The notes beneath the pieces were generated by a model that saw nothing but the letters and a program-made list of their open reading frames with translations, had not been told where the DNA came from and did not search any database. DNA of 50,078 bases. It comes from RUG11198 sp964600615 (GTDB lineage Bacteria > Bacillota_I > Bacilli_A > RF39 > UBA660). The DNA lies in assembly GCA_964600615.1 (NCBI GenBank), contig CAZRJK010000011.1, positions 1-50,078 of the forward strand. Reading direction: 5' to 3'. The position numbers were made by a program, and so were the translations under genes. This document shows, piece by piece, positions 26,585 to 36,033 of the stretch (within the stretch, counting starts at the first letter, position 1; the number at the start of each line of letters is the position of its first letter).

Positions 26585-28400
26585 TTTTTGGAAGGCATTA
26601 TTGTTTTGCTTTGCTATTAGTTTAATTATTGAGGGTGGATATGTTTTTATAAAGAATATATATTTAAAGGCTCAAGATGTTTATGGTGTTAAGGAATTAA
26701 AATATAATATAGAAGATAATAGTATTATTTTAGATGGTAATGAATATATTGAAAAATTATTTGTTGATTATGAAGTAACTGATGATGTTGAGTTTGAGAT
26801 TAATTATATTTCTTCTGATTATTATGGTAATGATAAGGAATATATAATTGAAGAGAGATTTGATAATGAGATAAATAGGCAAGTTATTAATATTAAAAAA
26901 AGAGTTAAGAATTTTAAAATTGTTGGTGAAGAATTAAATAAAGTAAAGGTAGTTAAATTTAGTTCTTATAATAAGGTTAGGTTTAATTATTATGTTTTTG
27001 GTTATATTTTTTGTGCTTTATTATTAATATTTGTTTTATATAATATTTTTAAATATGGTATTTCTAAAGATGATATTTATAAATACTTTATGTTTTTTGC
27101 TTTTATAATTGGGCTGTTATTTATATTTTTACAGCCATCTTCTACATATTATTCTTGGGATGATCAAATTCATTTTACTAATACTTATGAGATGTTTAAG
27201 ACTGTTTCTAGGTGGAAAGTTGGAGAGTTTTCTATGGTTGATGTTAGTCCAGTTGGTCTTAGAAGTATTGGTGGTATTGAAGAGCATGAGATACAGAATG
27301 AATATTTGAATAGTAATGATTATTCTGAATTTACATCTACTTCTTCAAGATTTATAACTTATTCTAGGGTTTTTTATATTTTACCTTCGATTGGTTTTAA
27401 TGTTGCTAGGATAATTGGTTTACCTTTTTCTATTTGTTTTAAAGCTGGTAAGGTAATGATATTACTTTGTTATGTATTAATTATGGGATATGCAATTAAG
27501 ATTAGTAAGATAGGTAAGAGATTACTTAGTGTAGTGGGACTTATTCCTACTAGTATGTTTTTAGCAAGTCAATATTCTTATGATTCTGCTGTTATTAGTG
27601 GTGTAACTTTAGCAATGGTTATGTTAATTAATTGGTTTGTTGATAAGAAGGAAAAAGTAACGTTTAATTCTATGTTGATATTTATTTTGGCAATTTTATA
27701 TGCTTCGTTTGTAAAGGGTATATATATTCCAATTATTCTATTATTTTTAATGATACCTAAGGATAGATTTTCTAATGTTAAGGTAAGTCGTAGTGTTAAG
27801 ATATTATCTGTTATTTTGATGTTACTTGTTATGTATACCTTTGTTATGCCTACTGTTGGTAATTCTGCTGTAGCAGGTGATGTTAGGGGAGGAGATACTT
27901 CTGTATCGGCTCAAATTGCTATGATATTGAGCCATCCTTTGGGATATTTTAAGGTATTATATAATTGTATGATTGGTAATTTTATTGATTTTTTAGTTGG
28001 GGTTAATTTAATTATTAATTATGCTTATCTTGGTGTAATTCGTGGTAATTTGTTTTATTTATATTTTATAGTTTTATTATTTGTTGCTTTTACAGATATG
28101 TATTTTTATAAGTTAGATAAGAAATATAAAATATCTATTTTAGTTATTTGTTTGGGTGTTTCAGTATTGATATGGACAGCATTATATGTGTCATATACAC
28201 CTGTTGGCGCTCTTGATATTGCTGGTGTTCAGCCAAGGTATTTTTTGCCTCTTACGTTCCCTATGTTATTGCTTTTGCATAGTGATAAGATTAAGCATAA
28301 TTTTTCTGATAAAGTTTATGATACGATTGTTTTTGCAATACCAGTATTTGTTTTAATGGTATCTTTATATAAATTATTTTTAATTAGTTTTTGTTTATAA
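26568..28400 (+). CDS. DUF2142-family polytopic membrane protein, putative GT-C glycosyltransferase
   Basis: This 610-residue protein has an N-terminal helix, an outer domain of about 100 residues, then about 11 helices. DUF2142 hallmarks are the loop PSSTYYSWDDQIHFTN near residue 190 (acidic pair and His, at the GT-C catalytic position) and the late AGVQPRYFLPLTFP. DUF2142 proteins occur in polysaccharide loci and are thought to use polyprenyl-phosphate sugars on the outer face of the membrane; the acceptor is unknown. Two adjacent ATGs (26568, 26571) follow GGGGGAG and either could start translation. Confidence 0.75.
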   Translation: MMKKNSFWKALLFCFAISLIIEGGYVFIKNIYLKAQDVYGVKELKYNIEDNSIILDGNEYIEKLFVDYEVTDDVEFEINYISSDYYGNDKEYIIEERFDNEINRQVINIKKRVKNFKIVGEELNKVKVVKFSSYNKVRFNYYVFGYIFCALLLIFVLYNIFKYGISKDDIYKYFMFFAFIIGLLFIFLQPSSTYYSWDDQIHFTNTYEMFKTVSRWKVGEFSMVDVSPVGLRSIGGIEEHEIQNEYLNSNDYSEFTSTSSRFITYSRVFYILPSIGFNVARIIGLPFSICFKAGKVMILLCYVLIMGYAIKISKIGKRLLSVVGLIPTSMFLASQYSYDSAVISGVTLAMVMLINWFVDKKEKVTFNSMLIFILAILYASFVKGIYIPIILLFLMIPKDRFSNVKVSRSVKILSVILMLLVMYTFVMPTVGNSAVAGDVRGGDTSVSAQIAMILSHPLGYFKVLYNCMIGNFIDFLVGVNLIINYAYLGVIRGNLFYLYFIVLLFVAFTDMYFYKLDKKYKISILVICLGVSVLIWTALYVSYTPVGALDIAGVQPRYFLPLTFPMLLLLHSDKIKHNFSDKVYDTIVFAIPVFVLMVSLYKLFLISFCL

Positions 28401-28427
28401 TTTTAGTTACAGAATGTGAGGAATATT

Positions 28428-29987
28428 ATGAAGAAGAAGATTATTTTTATTCTATTGTTTTTACTTTTTATAATTTATTTTGAATATTCTGTAACTATTA
28501 CTTGGGATTCAGCTCATTATTTGGGCTATGTTAATATAATAGAAGGAATGGTTCCTGTTTCATCTTGGGATGTTGTTAGGGGACCAGTTTTTCCTTTTAT
28601 TATTTTTCTTTCTGATGTTTTGTTTGGTAAGACTAATCAAGGGTTAGTTATTAATTCATTTGTTTATTATTTAATAATGCTTATTTTTTCATATAAGATA
28701 ATTGGATATTATATGAATTATTTTAAATTTAATACTAAGATTAAGAATATTATATTTTATGTTATTATTGGATCAATAATTATTAATCCGATTATTTTTG
28801 GTTTTTATCATTCTTTACTTACAGAATTTGTTGCTATAACAGTAGGGGTTATTTCTTGTTATTATTCTTTTGTATGGTTAGAGATAGATTATTATAAAGA
28901 GAAAAAAAAGTATTTATTAATTAGTTCTTTCTTTGTATTTTTAACTCTGTTTTCTTGGTTTTTAAAGCAACCATATGTATCTTGTGGTTTTTTTAATTTA
29001 TTTGTTGCTTATATAATTAGTATTTTTCAATATAAGAAAAAACAGTTAGTTATTAGATCTTTAACTGTTTTAGTATGTATTTTATTTTTAGTAATAGGAA
29101 TTAATATTTGGGAGTCTTTTCTTAATAGTGAGGGTGTTAATACTGATTCTAGTCGTAATCCTACTAATAGTTTGGGGAATCAGATTGTTAGTGCAGTTGA
29201 TTTTTTAGAGATAGATGTTAATAAATCTATTTATGATAGTGATTATATTAATTCTTCTAAGTTATCTAATAAGGAGAAAAAAGAAATAAAGAGATTAATT
29301 GATGGTAATTATAAATATGTTTTAGTTTATAAATATAATGGTAATAAGATTGTTGCTGTTGATTATATTAGAAGTAATAATGGGGATGCTGTTAGTGTTT
29401 TTGAAGCTTTGAAATATTTATTTAAGGTATTTGTTAATAATCCTATTAAGCTTATTAATTCTTATATAACTAATTATTTTTCTATTATTGATATATATGG
29501 AACTAAGACTGGTAATGGGTTTATTTATGCTAGTGAAAAGAGAATTGATTTAACTTTTTCTAATGAAATATCTACTATAGGTAATAAGATATTTGTTGAT
29601 AGTGATAGTAATTTGTTTCATTTGAGTGAAGGGTTTAATGAGAATGCTTCTAGATATGTTTCTTCTAATAATGATAATAAGATATTAAATAATATTATGT
29701 TATTTTTATCAAAGATATTTTTATTGTTATTTAAGTTAATATTCTTTTTGTTACCTATAACTTTGATTTGTTCTATTGTATTGAGATTTTCTAAAAAGTA
29801 TAGGAAATATTATCAGGTTATTAATGGTTTAATTATATTATTTGGTTTTAGTTTTATGCATTTGTTATTACATACTGTTACGGGAGCAATTATTGATAGA
29901 TATGCTTTACCGGTTTTAATTCCTACTTTTTTAGGAATGGTTATGTTTTTTATGATTGTTTTTTGTAAAAATAGGTTAAAGAAATAA
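28428..29987 (+). CDS. Polytopic membrane glycosyltransferase, GT-C type
   Basis: This 519-residue protein has about ten helices and a large soluble loop (about residues 240-400). The first outer loop has TWDSAHYLGYVNI and, after it, RGPVFPFIIF, the acidic and Arg-Gly-Pro pattern of dolichol/polyprenyl-phosphate-dependent GT-C enzymes. DRYALPVLIPTF occurs near the C-terminus. It is predicted to move a sugar from a polyprenyl phosphate carrier to the glycan outside. ATG 28428 follows GTGAGGA; an in-frame GTG at 28416 is part of that site. It is probably supplied by the GtrB-like or GT2/DUF2304 enzymes. Confidence 0.68.
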   Translation: MKKKIIFILLFLLFIIYFEYSVTITWDSAHYLGYVNIIEGMVPVSSWDVVRGPVFPFIIFLSDVLFGKTNQGLVINSFVYYLIMLIFSYKIIGYYMNYFKFNTKIKNIIFYVIIGSIIINPIIFGFYHSLLTEFVAITVGVISCYYSFVWLEIDYYKEKKKYLLISSFFVFLTLFSWFLKQPYVSCGFFNLFVAYIISIFQYKKKQLVIRSLTVLVCILFLVIGINIWESFLNSEGVNTDSSRNPTNSLGNQIVSAVDFLEIDVNKSIYDSDYINSSKLSNKEKKEIKRLIDGNYKYVLVYKYNGNKIVAVDYIRSNNGDAVSVFEALKYLFKVFVNNPIKLINSYITNYFSIIDIYGTKTGNGFIYASEKRIDLTFSNEISTIGNKIFVDSDSNLFHLSEGFNENASRYVSSNNDNKILNNIMLFLSKIFLLLFKLIFFLLPITLICSIVLRFSKKYRKYYQVINGLIILFGFSFMHLLLHTVTGAIIDRYALPVLIPTFLGMVMFFMIVFCKNRLKK

Positions 29988-30004
29988 TTTATTTTGTTAA
30001 TATA

Positions 30005-30033
30005 ATGACTTTTGTTTTAAAATTTGATAAAAT
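30005..30033 (+). promoter_or_regulatory. Possible extended promoter before the GT2-DUF2304 pair
   Basis: ATGACT (30005-30010), a 17-bp spacer ending in TGA, and TAAAAT (30028-30033) lie in a 69-bp gap, followed by the strong TGGAGG site. Confidence 0.45.
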
Positions 30034-30056
30034 ATAGTTGATGATGTGGAGGTTTT

Positions 30057-30773
30057 ATGAGAGTACTATTGATAGTTCCTTCTTATAATGAGGAAGAAAA
30101 TGTTTTAGAAAATTATAAAAGAATAATTAATTATAATAAGAAAAATAATACTAATTATGATGCTATTATTATAAATGATGGATCACAAGATAAGACTGAG
30201 GAGATATGTATAAATAATAATATTCCTCATATTTCTTTAGTTAATAATCTTGGAATAGGTGGGGCAGTGCAAACAGGATATAAGTATGCTCTTTATAATG
30301 ATTATGATATAGCTGTTCAATTTGATGGAGATGGGCAACATGATATTAGGTATGTTAAGGATATAATTAATCCTATAATTAAGGGTAAGGCTGATATGGT
30401 TATTGGTTCGAGATTTATTGATAAGAGTGCTAGTAGTTTTCAATCTAGTAAGTCTAGAAGAATTGGTATTAGTATTATATCTTTCTTTATGAAGTTAGTT
30501 ACTGGTAAAAAGATATATGATACTACAAGTGGATTTAGGGCTGTTAATAGAGATTTAATTAAGTTGTTTTCTAATGATTATCCTGTTGAATATCCTGAGC
30601 CTGTATCTAGTACTAAGATATTAAAGATGGGATATACTATTGATGAGGTATCAGTTAGTATGAATGAGAGAACTGGTGGAGTTTCTAGTTTGGGTAAGTT
30701 TTGGAAGCAGGTTTATTATATGATTAATGTAGTATTATCAATTATATTGATTTCTAGGAGAAGTGGTAAATAA
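30057..30773 (+). CDS. Family 2 glycosyltransferase, polyprenyl-phosphate sugar synthase type
   Basis: This 238-residue GT2 enzyme has LLIVPSYNEEENV, INDGSQDKT, NLGIGGAVQTGYKYA, the metal-binding QFDGDGQHD, IGSRFI and DTTSGFRAVNRDL, typical of DPM1-like synthases that load a sugar onto a polyprenyl phosphate. It has no C-terminal membrane helices of its own, only a short hydrophobic tail. The next gene, overlapping by one base, encodes a DUF2304 membrane protein; this pair is a common unit in which DUF2304 probably anchors the transferase. Confidence 0.86.
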   Translation: MRVLLIVPSYNEEENVLENYKRIINYNKKNNTNYDAIIINDGSQDKTEEICINNNIPHISLVNNLGIGGAVQTGYKYALYNDYDIAVQFDGDGQHDIRYVKDIINPIIKGKADMVIGSRFIDKSASSFQSSKSRRIGISIISFFMKLVTGKKIYDTTSGFRAVNRDLIKLFSNDYPVEYPEPVSSTKILKMGYTIDEVSVSMNERTGGVSSLGKFWKQVYYMINVVLSIILISRRSGK

Positions 30774-31123
30774 TGAGTATAAATTTGATTGTTGTATCAG
30801 GGATATTTAGTCTTTTAATAATTATATTTATTTTATATTTAATAAAAAAAGATAGGATTAATATTAAGTATTCTTTGGTGTGGTTAGTATTGTTTGTTTT
30901 ATTACTTATTTGTTTGTTTGTACCAGGTTTATTAGAATTTATTACTAAGTTATTTGGGTTTCAAACTTCTTCTAATATGGTACTATCTTTATTAATTGCT
31001 GTTTTAGTTATGATTAATATTGTTAATACGGTTATTAATACTAATCAGGATAGAAAGATAAGATTATTAATTCAAGAGGTATCTATTTTAAAGAAGAATG
31101 TGGGTATGAAGAATGAAAAATAA
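30773..31123 (+). CDS. DUF2304 small membrane protein
   Basis: This 116-residue protein has three membrane segments (about residues 5-24, 34-55 and 68-87) and a basic cytoplasmic tail with a short coiled coil (LIQEVSILKKN). Length, helix spacing and the KYSLVW segment fit DUF2304, a family almost always paired with a GT2 polyprenyl-phosphate sugar synthase, as here. It overlaps the flippase gene by 11 nt. Its anchoring role is inferred. Confidence 0.83.
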   Translation: MSINLIVVSGIFSLLIIIFILYLIKKDRINIKYSLVWLVLFVLLLICLFVPGLLEFITKLFGFQTSSNMVLSLLIAVLVMINIVNTVINTNQDRKIRLLIQEVSILKKNVGMKNEK

Positions 31124-32345
31124 TTATATGAGAAGAAATTTTATATGGAATTTATTGGGTACTTCTTTCAATGCTTTTACATCTTTATTTTTTTTAATAA
31201 TTGTTACAAGAATTAATGGTGTTGATAAGGCTGGAATATTTAGTTTTGGTTTTTCTACTGCTTGTTTATTTTTTTATATTGCTATTTATAGTGGAAGAGT
31301 ATTTCAGGTTACTGAGAAAAAAGATATAAGTAATAAAGAATTTGTTGTATCACGTATTATTAATTCTTTTTTAATGATTATTGTTACTTTTGTTTTTTTA
31401 TTTATAAAGCATTATTCTTTTTATAAGGTAATAGTTATATTATTATTATGTTTTTATAAATTGTTGGAAGCTTTTTCTGATGTATTTTATGGTATATTAC
31501 AAAAAGAAGATTATTTATATAAAGCTGGTATATCTTTGGTTATTAAGAGTGTAGTTGCTACTATTCTGCTTTTAGGTGTTGATTATTTTACTGGTAATAT
31601 TATATTATCTTTGTTATGTATGATTATTTTTAATATTTTGGTATTTATTTTTTATGATTTAAGGAATAGTGTAGTTTATATTAAGTTTAGGGATAAGGTA
31701 AATTGGGATAATATTAAATATATTTTAAGAATTGGATTTTTTCCTTTTATTATTAGTTTTTTAAATTTATATTTGGTTAATTCTTCTAAATATGCTATAG
31801 ATAATTATCTTGCTGATAATTATCAGACTATATTTAATATTATTATTATGCCTGCTACTGTTTTATCTTTATTTAGTCAATTTATTTTATATCCTTATTT
31901 AAATAAGATTAGTGAGTATATTAAAAAGAATAATTATATTAAGTTAAATAAGTTAGTTTCTAATATATGTTTAGCTGTTGTTATATTTGGAATAATTGCT
32001 ATTATTTTGGGATATTTATTAGGTATTCCTGTATTATCATTTATTTATAATGTTGATTTGGGTTCTTATAGATTATTACTTGTTATTATTTTAGTAGGGG
32101 CTGTGTTTATGGCTTTAGCAAGTATTATGACTAATTTATTGGTATCTATTAGGGTATTAAAGACACAGACAATTTTATTTACTATTTTGGCATTATTATC
32201 TTTAATTTTTTCTAATATGACTGTTAAGAATTATGGGATTAATGGGGCTTGTTATTTCTATACTTTGATTATGATGATGTTATTTATTGTTATGTTTATT
32301 ACTTACAAGATTTGTATGAGAAATAAGAAGATGAGTATTTCATGA
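31113..32345 (+). CDS. Wzx-type polysaccharide flippase (MOP superfamily)
   Basis: This 410-residue protein has about 12 helices and the MOP/polysaccharide transport start NFIWNLLGTSFNAFTSLFFLIIVTRI. The next part, GVDKAGIFSFGFSTACLFF, is typical of Wzx. Wzx proteins turn lipid-linked oligosaccharides across the membrane. Its presence beside the separate ABC exporter indicates a second glycan, or side chains built on their own carrier. The start overlaps DUF2304 by 11 nt and the stop overlaps the next GT2 by 4 nt. I saw no obvious Wzy polymerase, unless it is one of the polytopic proteins downstream. Confidence 0.85.
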   Translation: MKNNYMRRNFIWNLLGTSFNAFTSLFFLIIVTRINGVDKAGIFSFGFSTACLFFYIAIYSGRVFQVTEKKDISNKEFVVSRIINSFLMIIVTFVFLFIKHYSFYKVIVILLLCFYKLLEAFSDVFYGILQKEDYLYKAGISLVIKSVVATILLLGVDYFTGNIILSLLCMIIFNILVFIFYDLRNSVVYIKFRDKVNWDNIKYILRIGFFPFIISFLNLYLVNSSKYAIDNYLADNYQTIFNIIIMPATVLSLFSQFILYPYLNKISEYIKKNNYIKLNKLVSNICLAVVIFGIIAIILGYLLGIPVLSFIYNVDLGSYRLLLVIILVGAVFMALASIMTNLLVSIRVLKTQTILFTILALLSLIFSNMTVKNYGINGACYFYTLIMMMLFIVMFITYKICMRNKKMSIS

Positions 32346-33310
32346 AAGTTACTGTAGTTGTTCCAGTTTATAATGCTTCTTCTTATATTTCTAGATGCAT
32401 AGATAGTATTCTTTCTAATAATTATAAAAGTTATAAATTATTATTAATTAATGATGGATCTACTGATAATACTTTGGATATTTTGAAAGATTATGAAAAA
32501 AGATATAAGAATATTCAGGTTATAGATCAAAAAAATAGAGGTGTTTCTAATACAAGAAATATTGCTATTAATTTGGCTAAAACTAAATATATTATGTTTA
32601 TTGATAATGATGATTATATTAAGTCTGATTATATTAGTACTTATGTAAAAGCTATTGATAATAGTGATTATGATATGGTTATTGGTGGATATCAGAGAAT
32701 AGATGATAATGGTAAAATTTTAGATAATAGAAAAATTATAGATTCTTCTTGGGGAAAATTTGTTGTTGTTTCTCCTTGGGCTAAGATATATAATAGGGAT
32801 TTTTTGGTTAAGAATGACATTAAATTTTTAGATTATGGGATAGGTGAAGATGTTTATTTTTATCTACAAATTATGTCAAAGACTGATAGGGTTAAGGTAA
32901 TTGATTATCAGGGTTATTATTGGTATTATAATAATAGTTCTATATCTAATACTTCTCATGTTGGTCTTAATGATGATTTGGATATTTTATATTTAGTTAA
33001 GGAATGTAGAAAGAAGACAAGTTCTAATAAGTTAGTTAGTGAGAATATTTTGAATTATTTTTATGTTAGACTTATATTATATTATCTTTTATATTCTGGT
33101 AGAAACGCTTGTAGTAAAGAGTTTGTTATGGAGTATAAAAGATTAAAAGATTATATTAATAAAAATATTTGTGATTTTAGAAAGCTAATTTTATTTCATA
33201 CTCCTAAAAATGAAGTTATTAAGTTTAAATTTATATTAAAGGTTTTTGTATTGTTAGATATATTTAATTTAATTCCTTTGTTTGCAAAAATATATTGTAA
33301 GGGAAAGTGA
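32342..33310 (+). CDS. Family 2 glycosyltransferase
   Basis: This 322-residue cytoplasmic GT2-A enzyme has VTVVVPVYNASSYISRCIDSIL, INDGSTDNT, DQKNRGVSNTRN, the metal site FIDNDDYI, and SPWAKIYNRDFL followed by the acceptor-side GIGEDVYFY. It resembles capsular and EpsJ-like transferases that add Glc, Gal or rhamnose. The hydrophobic C-terminus may contact the membrane. It is coupled to the flippase gene by ATGA and ends with a TGA stop, which helps show that TGA is not Trp here. Confidence 0.88.
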   Translation: MKVTVVVPVYNASSYISRCIDSILSNNYKSYKLLLINDGSTDNTLDILKDYEKRYKNIQVIDQKNRGVSNTRNIAINLAKTKYIMFIDNDDYIKSDYISTYVKAIDNSDYDMVIGGYQRIDDNGKILDNRKIIDSSWGKFVVVSPWAKIYNRDFLVKNDIKFLDYGIGEDVYFYLQIMSKTDRVKVIDYQGYYWYYNNSSISNTSHVGLNDDLDILYLVKECRKKTSSNKLVSENILNYFYVRLILYYLLYSGRNACSKEFVMEYKRLKDYINKNICDFRKLILFHTPKNEVIKFKFILKVFVLLDIFNLIPLFAKIYCKGK

Positions 33311-33314
33311 TATT

Positions 33315-34112
33315 ATGAGTAAAATCATTCATACTTTTGTTGTATTAGCGTATAAAGAAAGTGAATATTTGGAGGATTGTTTGAAATCAGTTTTGAATCA
33401 AGGCTATAATAGTAAAGTTGTTATTGCTACTACTACAGATAATAAATATATTAGAAATCTTGCTAAGAAGTATAAGTTAGATGTTATTGTGGGAAAACAT
33501 ACTACAATTGGGGGAGATTTTGATTTTGCTATTAGTTGTGGAAAAACTGATTTGGTTACTATTGCACATCAAGATGATATTTATGATTATGATTATGCTA
33601 AAAAAGTAGTTGATGCTTATGATAAGTATAAGAGAGCTATTATTATATTTACTGATTATTATGAAATAAGAAATAGTGATAGGGTATATACTAATTTAAA
33701 TCTTTTTATTAAGAGAATATTATTATTTCCTCTTAGATTTAGATGGTTAAGTAAGTATAAGTTTTTTAAGAGATGGGTAATTAGGTTTGGTAATGGTATT
33801 TCTTGTCCTGCTGTTACTTTTGTTAAGGATAATTGTTTGGATAAGGTATTTACTTCTGATTATAAATGTAATGTTGACTGGTTTGCATGGGAAAGACTTA
33901 GTAAATTAGATGGTAATTTTATTTATGTTAAGGATAAGCTTATGGGGCATAGGATATCTCTTGAGAGTACTACTACTGATATTATTAGGCAAGGTATTAG
34001 GACTAAAGAGGATTATGATATGTATATTAAGTTTTGGCCTAAGTTTTTAGCTAAATTATTTACTAGAGTGTATAAAAATAGTGAGAAGTCAAATGAGATA
34101 AAGAAATCTTGA
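33315..34112 (+). CDS. Family 2 glycosyltransferase
   Basis: This 265-residue GT2 enzyme of a clade with HTFVVLAYKESEYLEDCLKSVL at the start, followed by nucleotide-site residues in IATTTDNKYIRNLAKKY, has the metal motif AHQDDIYD and then CNVDWFAWERL as the acceptor-side acidic motif. It is cytoplasmic, likely acting on a lipid-linked oligosaccharide. I chose ATG 33315, after AAGGGAAAGTG, over a TTG at 33282 that overlaps the previous gene by 29 nt and lacks a site. Its stop overlaps the -35 of the next promoter. Confidence 0.83.
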   Translation: MSKIIHTFVVLAYKESEYLEDCLKSVLNQGYNSKVVIATTTDNKYIRNLAKKYKLDVIVGKHTTIGGDFDFAISCGKTDLVTIAHQDDIYDYDYAKKVVDAYDKYKRAIIIFTDYYEIRNSDRVYTNLNLFIKRILLFPLRFRWLSKYKFFKRWVIRFGNGISCPAVTFVKDNCLDKVFTSDYKCNVDWFAWERLSKLDGNFIYVKDKLMGHRISLESTTTDIIRQGIRTKEDYDMYIKFWPKFLAKLFTRVYKNSEKSNEIKKS

Positions 34113-34138
34113 TTTAGTTTGTTGTTCTATTGTATAAT
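34109..34138 (+). promoter_or_regulatory. Promoter before the phosphoglycerol transferase pair
   Basis: TTGATT (34109-34114), an 18-bp spacer and TATAAT (34133-34138) overlap the stop codon of the GT2 gene. GGAGGTGATTTT then precedes ATG 34162. Confidence 0.5.
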
Positions 34139-34161
34139 ATTTGGTAGTTGGAGGTGATTTT

Positions 34162-34512
34162 ATGGATTTAGTTATTTGTTTATTAGGTCCTAGTATTATT
34201 AGTATGAAAATATATAAAAAGATAAATTCTGAGGAAATGAATTGGACTTCTTTGTTAGGTAATTATCTTTTATTTATCTTTTTTAATCATTTAATTGTAA
34301 CTTTCTTTTCTATATTATTATTTGGAGCTAATAGTTCTATTGAAAAATCATTGTTTTTGTTTCCTTTCTTTGCTGTAAAGTATTCAATTATTAGTGTATT
34401 TGTTTCATTGATATTGCCTTTTTTATTTAAGGTAGTTAGAGAAAATGTCAGCTATAGTGTTGAGGTGAAGAAAAATGAAAAGCATAAGAAGTTATTTAGA
34501 AAAGATAATTAG
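34162..34512 (+). CDS. Small membrane protein of unknown function
   Basis: This 116-residue protein has three hydrophobic stretches (about residues 2-15, 30-52 and 65-90) and a basic, Lys-rich C-terminus. No family is recognised. GGAGGTGATTTT in front of ATG 34162 is one of the best sites in the window, so the gene is real; a start at 34141 lacks such a site. It overlaps the phosphoglycerol transferase gene by 38 nt and shares its promoter, so it is probably a partner or regulator of that enzyme. Confidence 0.6.
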   Translation: MDLVICLLGPSIISMKIYKKINSEEMNWTSLLGNYLLFIFFNHLIVTFFSILLFGANSSIEKSLFLFPFFAVKYSIISVFVSLILPFLFKVVRENVSYSVEVKKNEKHKKLFRKDN

Positions 34513-36031
34513 TGTATTATTATTATTTTTATCTGGTTTATTAGTTGCTGTTTATTTATATATTGGGAAAGCTTTTAAAGATGCTAGTTTTGAACAATTG
34601 ATTTATAGTTTGTTGCATGCTGATGGTACTAGTTTTGATGCTATTTGGGAAGGTTTATTATATGGTAGTATTATATTAATAGTGTTTTCTATAATTATTT
34701 ATTTTCCTTTTTATGTAAATTCTAAGACATCTAATTATATACATTTAAATATAGGAAAAAGTAAAAAGAATATTCAGATATGGCCTTTATCTTGGAAATA
34801 TTTGTTTATTTATTCTATTCTAATTTTTTGTTTATGTTTTTATGTAACTTTGGATGGTTTGGGGGGAGTAGTTTATATAAATAATCAGTTAAATTCTTCT
34901 TCTTTATTTGAAGATTATTATGTTAATCCTAGAGATGTTAACTTATTTATTGATGGTGATAAGAAGAATTTAATATATATTTTTGTTGAATCATTAGAGA
35001 CCACTAGTACTAGTGTTGGTAATGGGGGCGCTATGAATACTAGTATTATTCCTAACATGGAGAAGCTAGCGCTTGAGAATATTAATTTTTCTAATTCTAA
35101 TAATCTTGGTGGTGCTTTACAGATATCTAATGTTGGTTGGACAATAAGTGGAATGGTTGCTCAAACTGCAGGTATTCCTTTGAAATTACAGATTGAAGGA
35201 AATAATTATATTGGATATTCAAAATATTTGCAAGGTGCTTATTCGCTTGGAGAAGTATTAGAGGATAATGGTTATAAAAATTATATTATGATGGGGTCTG
35301 ATGCTTTCTTTGCTGGAAGAAATGAATATTTTCTTCAGCATGGTAATTATGAAATTTTAGATTATAATTGGGCTATTAGGGAAAAATTAATTCCTGCTGA
35401 TTATCATGAATGGTGGGGATATGAAGATTCTAAGCTTTTTGAATTTGCTAAGAATAAATTATTAGAAATAAGTAAAAAAGATGAATATTTTAATTTTTCT
35501 ATGTTGACAGCAGATACGCATTTTACTGATGGTTATATAGATAAGAGTTGTACTTCTTTACCGTTTGATAGTCATTATGCAAATAGTTTTTATTGTGGTG
35601 ATATGATGCTATATCAGTTTATTAATTGGCTTAAAGAACAAGATTTTTATAAAGATACAGTAATTGTAATAGTGGGTGATCATCTTACTATGCAATATAA
35701 TTTTTATGATGATATAGATCCTAATTATCAAAGAGTTGTATATAATACTTTTATAAATTCTTCTTTGACAGAGGGTAATTTTAAGAATAGATTATTTTCT
35801 ACTGTTGATTTGTATCCTACTACTTTAGCGGCTATGGGATTTAATATTCCTGGTAATAGGTTAGGTTTAGGTACTAATTTGTTTTCTGATAAGAAGACTT
35901 TGATTGAGGAATTAGGATTTGATAATTTGAATAGTGAGATTGAAAGAAATTCAAAATTTTATAATAAATATATTTTGGGTGATTCTTATTATGAAATGTA
36001 TAAAGATATAAAAAAAGAAGAAAGTGAATAG
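34475..36031 (+). CDS. LtaS/OpgB-like phosphoglycerol transferase
   Basis: This 518-residue enzyme has about four N-terminal helices and a large extracytoplasmic sulfatase-fold domain. Active-site parts are FVESLETT (metal Glu172), IPNMEKLALENINF, the catalytic Thr223 in GWTISGMVAQTAGIPL, and VGDHLTMQY. The segment around Thr223 resembles OpgB/MdoB (TIAGMVASQCGIPL) more than LtaS. These enzymes move sn-glycerol-1-phosphate from phosphatidylglycerol to a glycan or a polyglycerol-phosphate chain outside the membrane. GAGGTGA precedes the ATG. It probably decorates the glycan made by this locus; a role in lipoteichoic acid is the alternative. Confidence 0.85.
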   Translation: MKSIRSYLEKIISVLLLFLSGLLVAVYLYIGKAFKDASFEQLIYSLLHADGTSFDAIWEGLLYGSIILIVFSIIIYFPFYVNSKTSNYIHLNIGKSKKNIQIWPLSWKYLFIYSILIFCLCFYVTLDGLGGVVYINNQLNSSSLFEDYYVNPRDVNLFIDGDKKNLIYIFVESLETTSTSVGNGGAMNTSIIPNMEKLALENINFSNSNNLGGALQISNVGWTISGMVAQTAGIPLKLQIEGNNYIGYSKYLQGAYSLGEVLEDNGYKNYIMMGSDAFFAGRNEYFLQHGNYEILDYNWAIREKLIPADYHEWWGYEDSKLFEFAKNKLLEISKKDEYFNFSMLTADTHFTDGYIDKSCTSLPFDSHYANSFYCGDMMLYQFINWLKEQDFYKDTVIVIVGDHLTMQYNFYDDIDPNYQRVVYNTFINSSLTEGNFKNRLFSTVDLYPTTLAAMGFNIPGNRLGLGTNLFSDKKTLIEELGFDNLNSEIERNSKFYNKYILGDSYYEMYKDIKKEESE

Positions 36032-36033
36032 TA

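Noticed and set aside
33300..33312. Possible TGA-as-Trp code
   Set aside because: TGA ends several intact genes with proper overlaps and Trp positions in conserved motifs use TGG.
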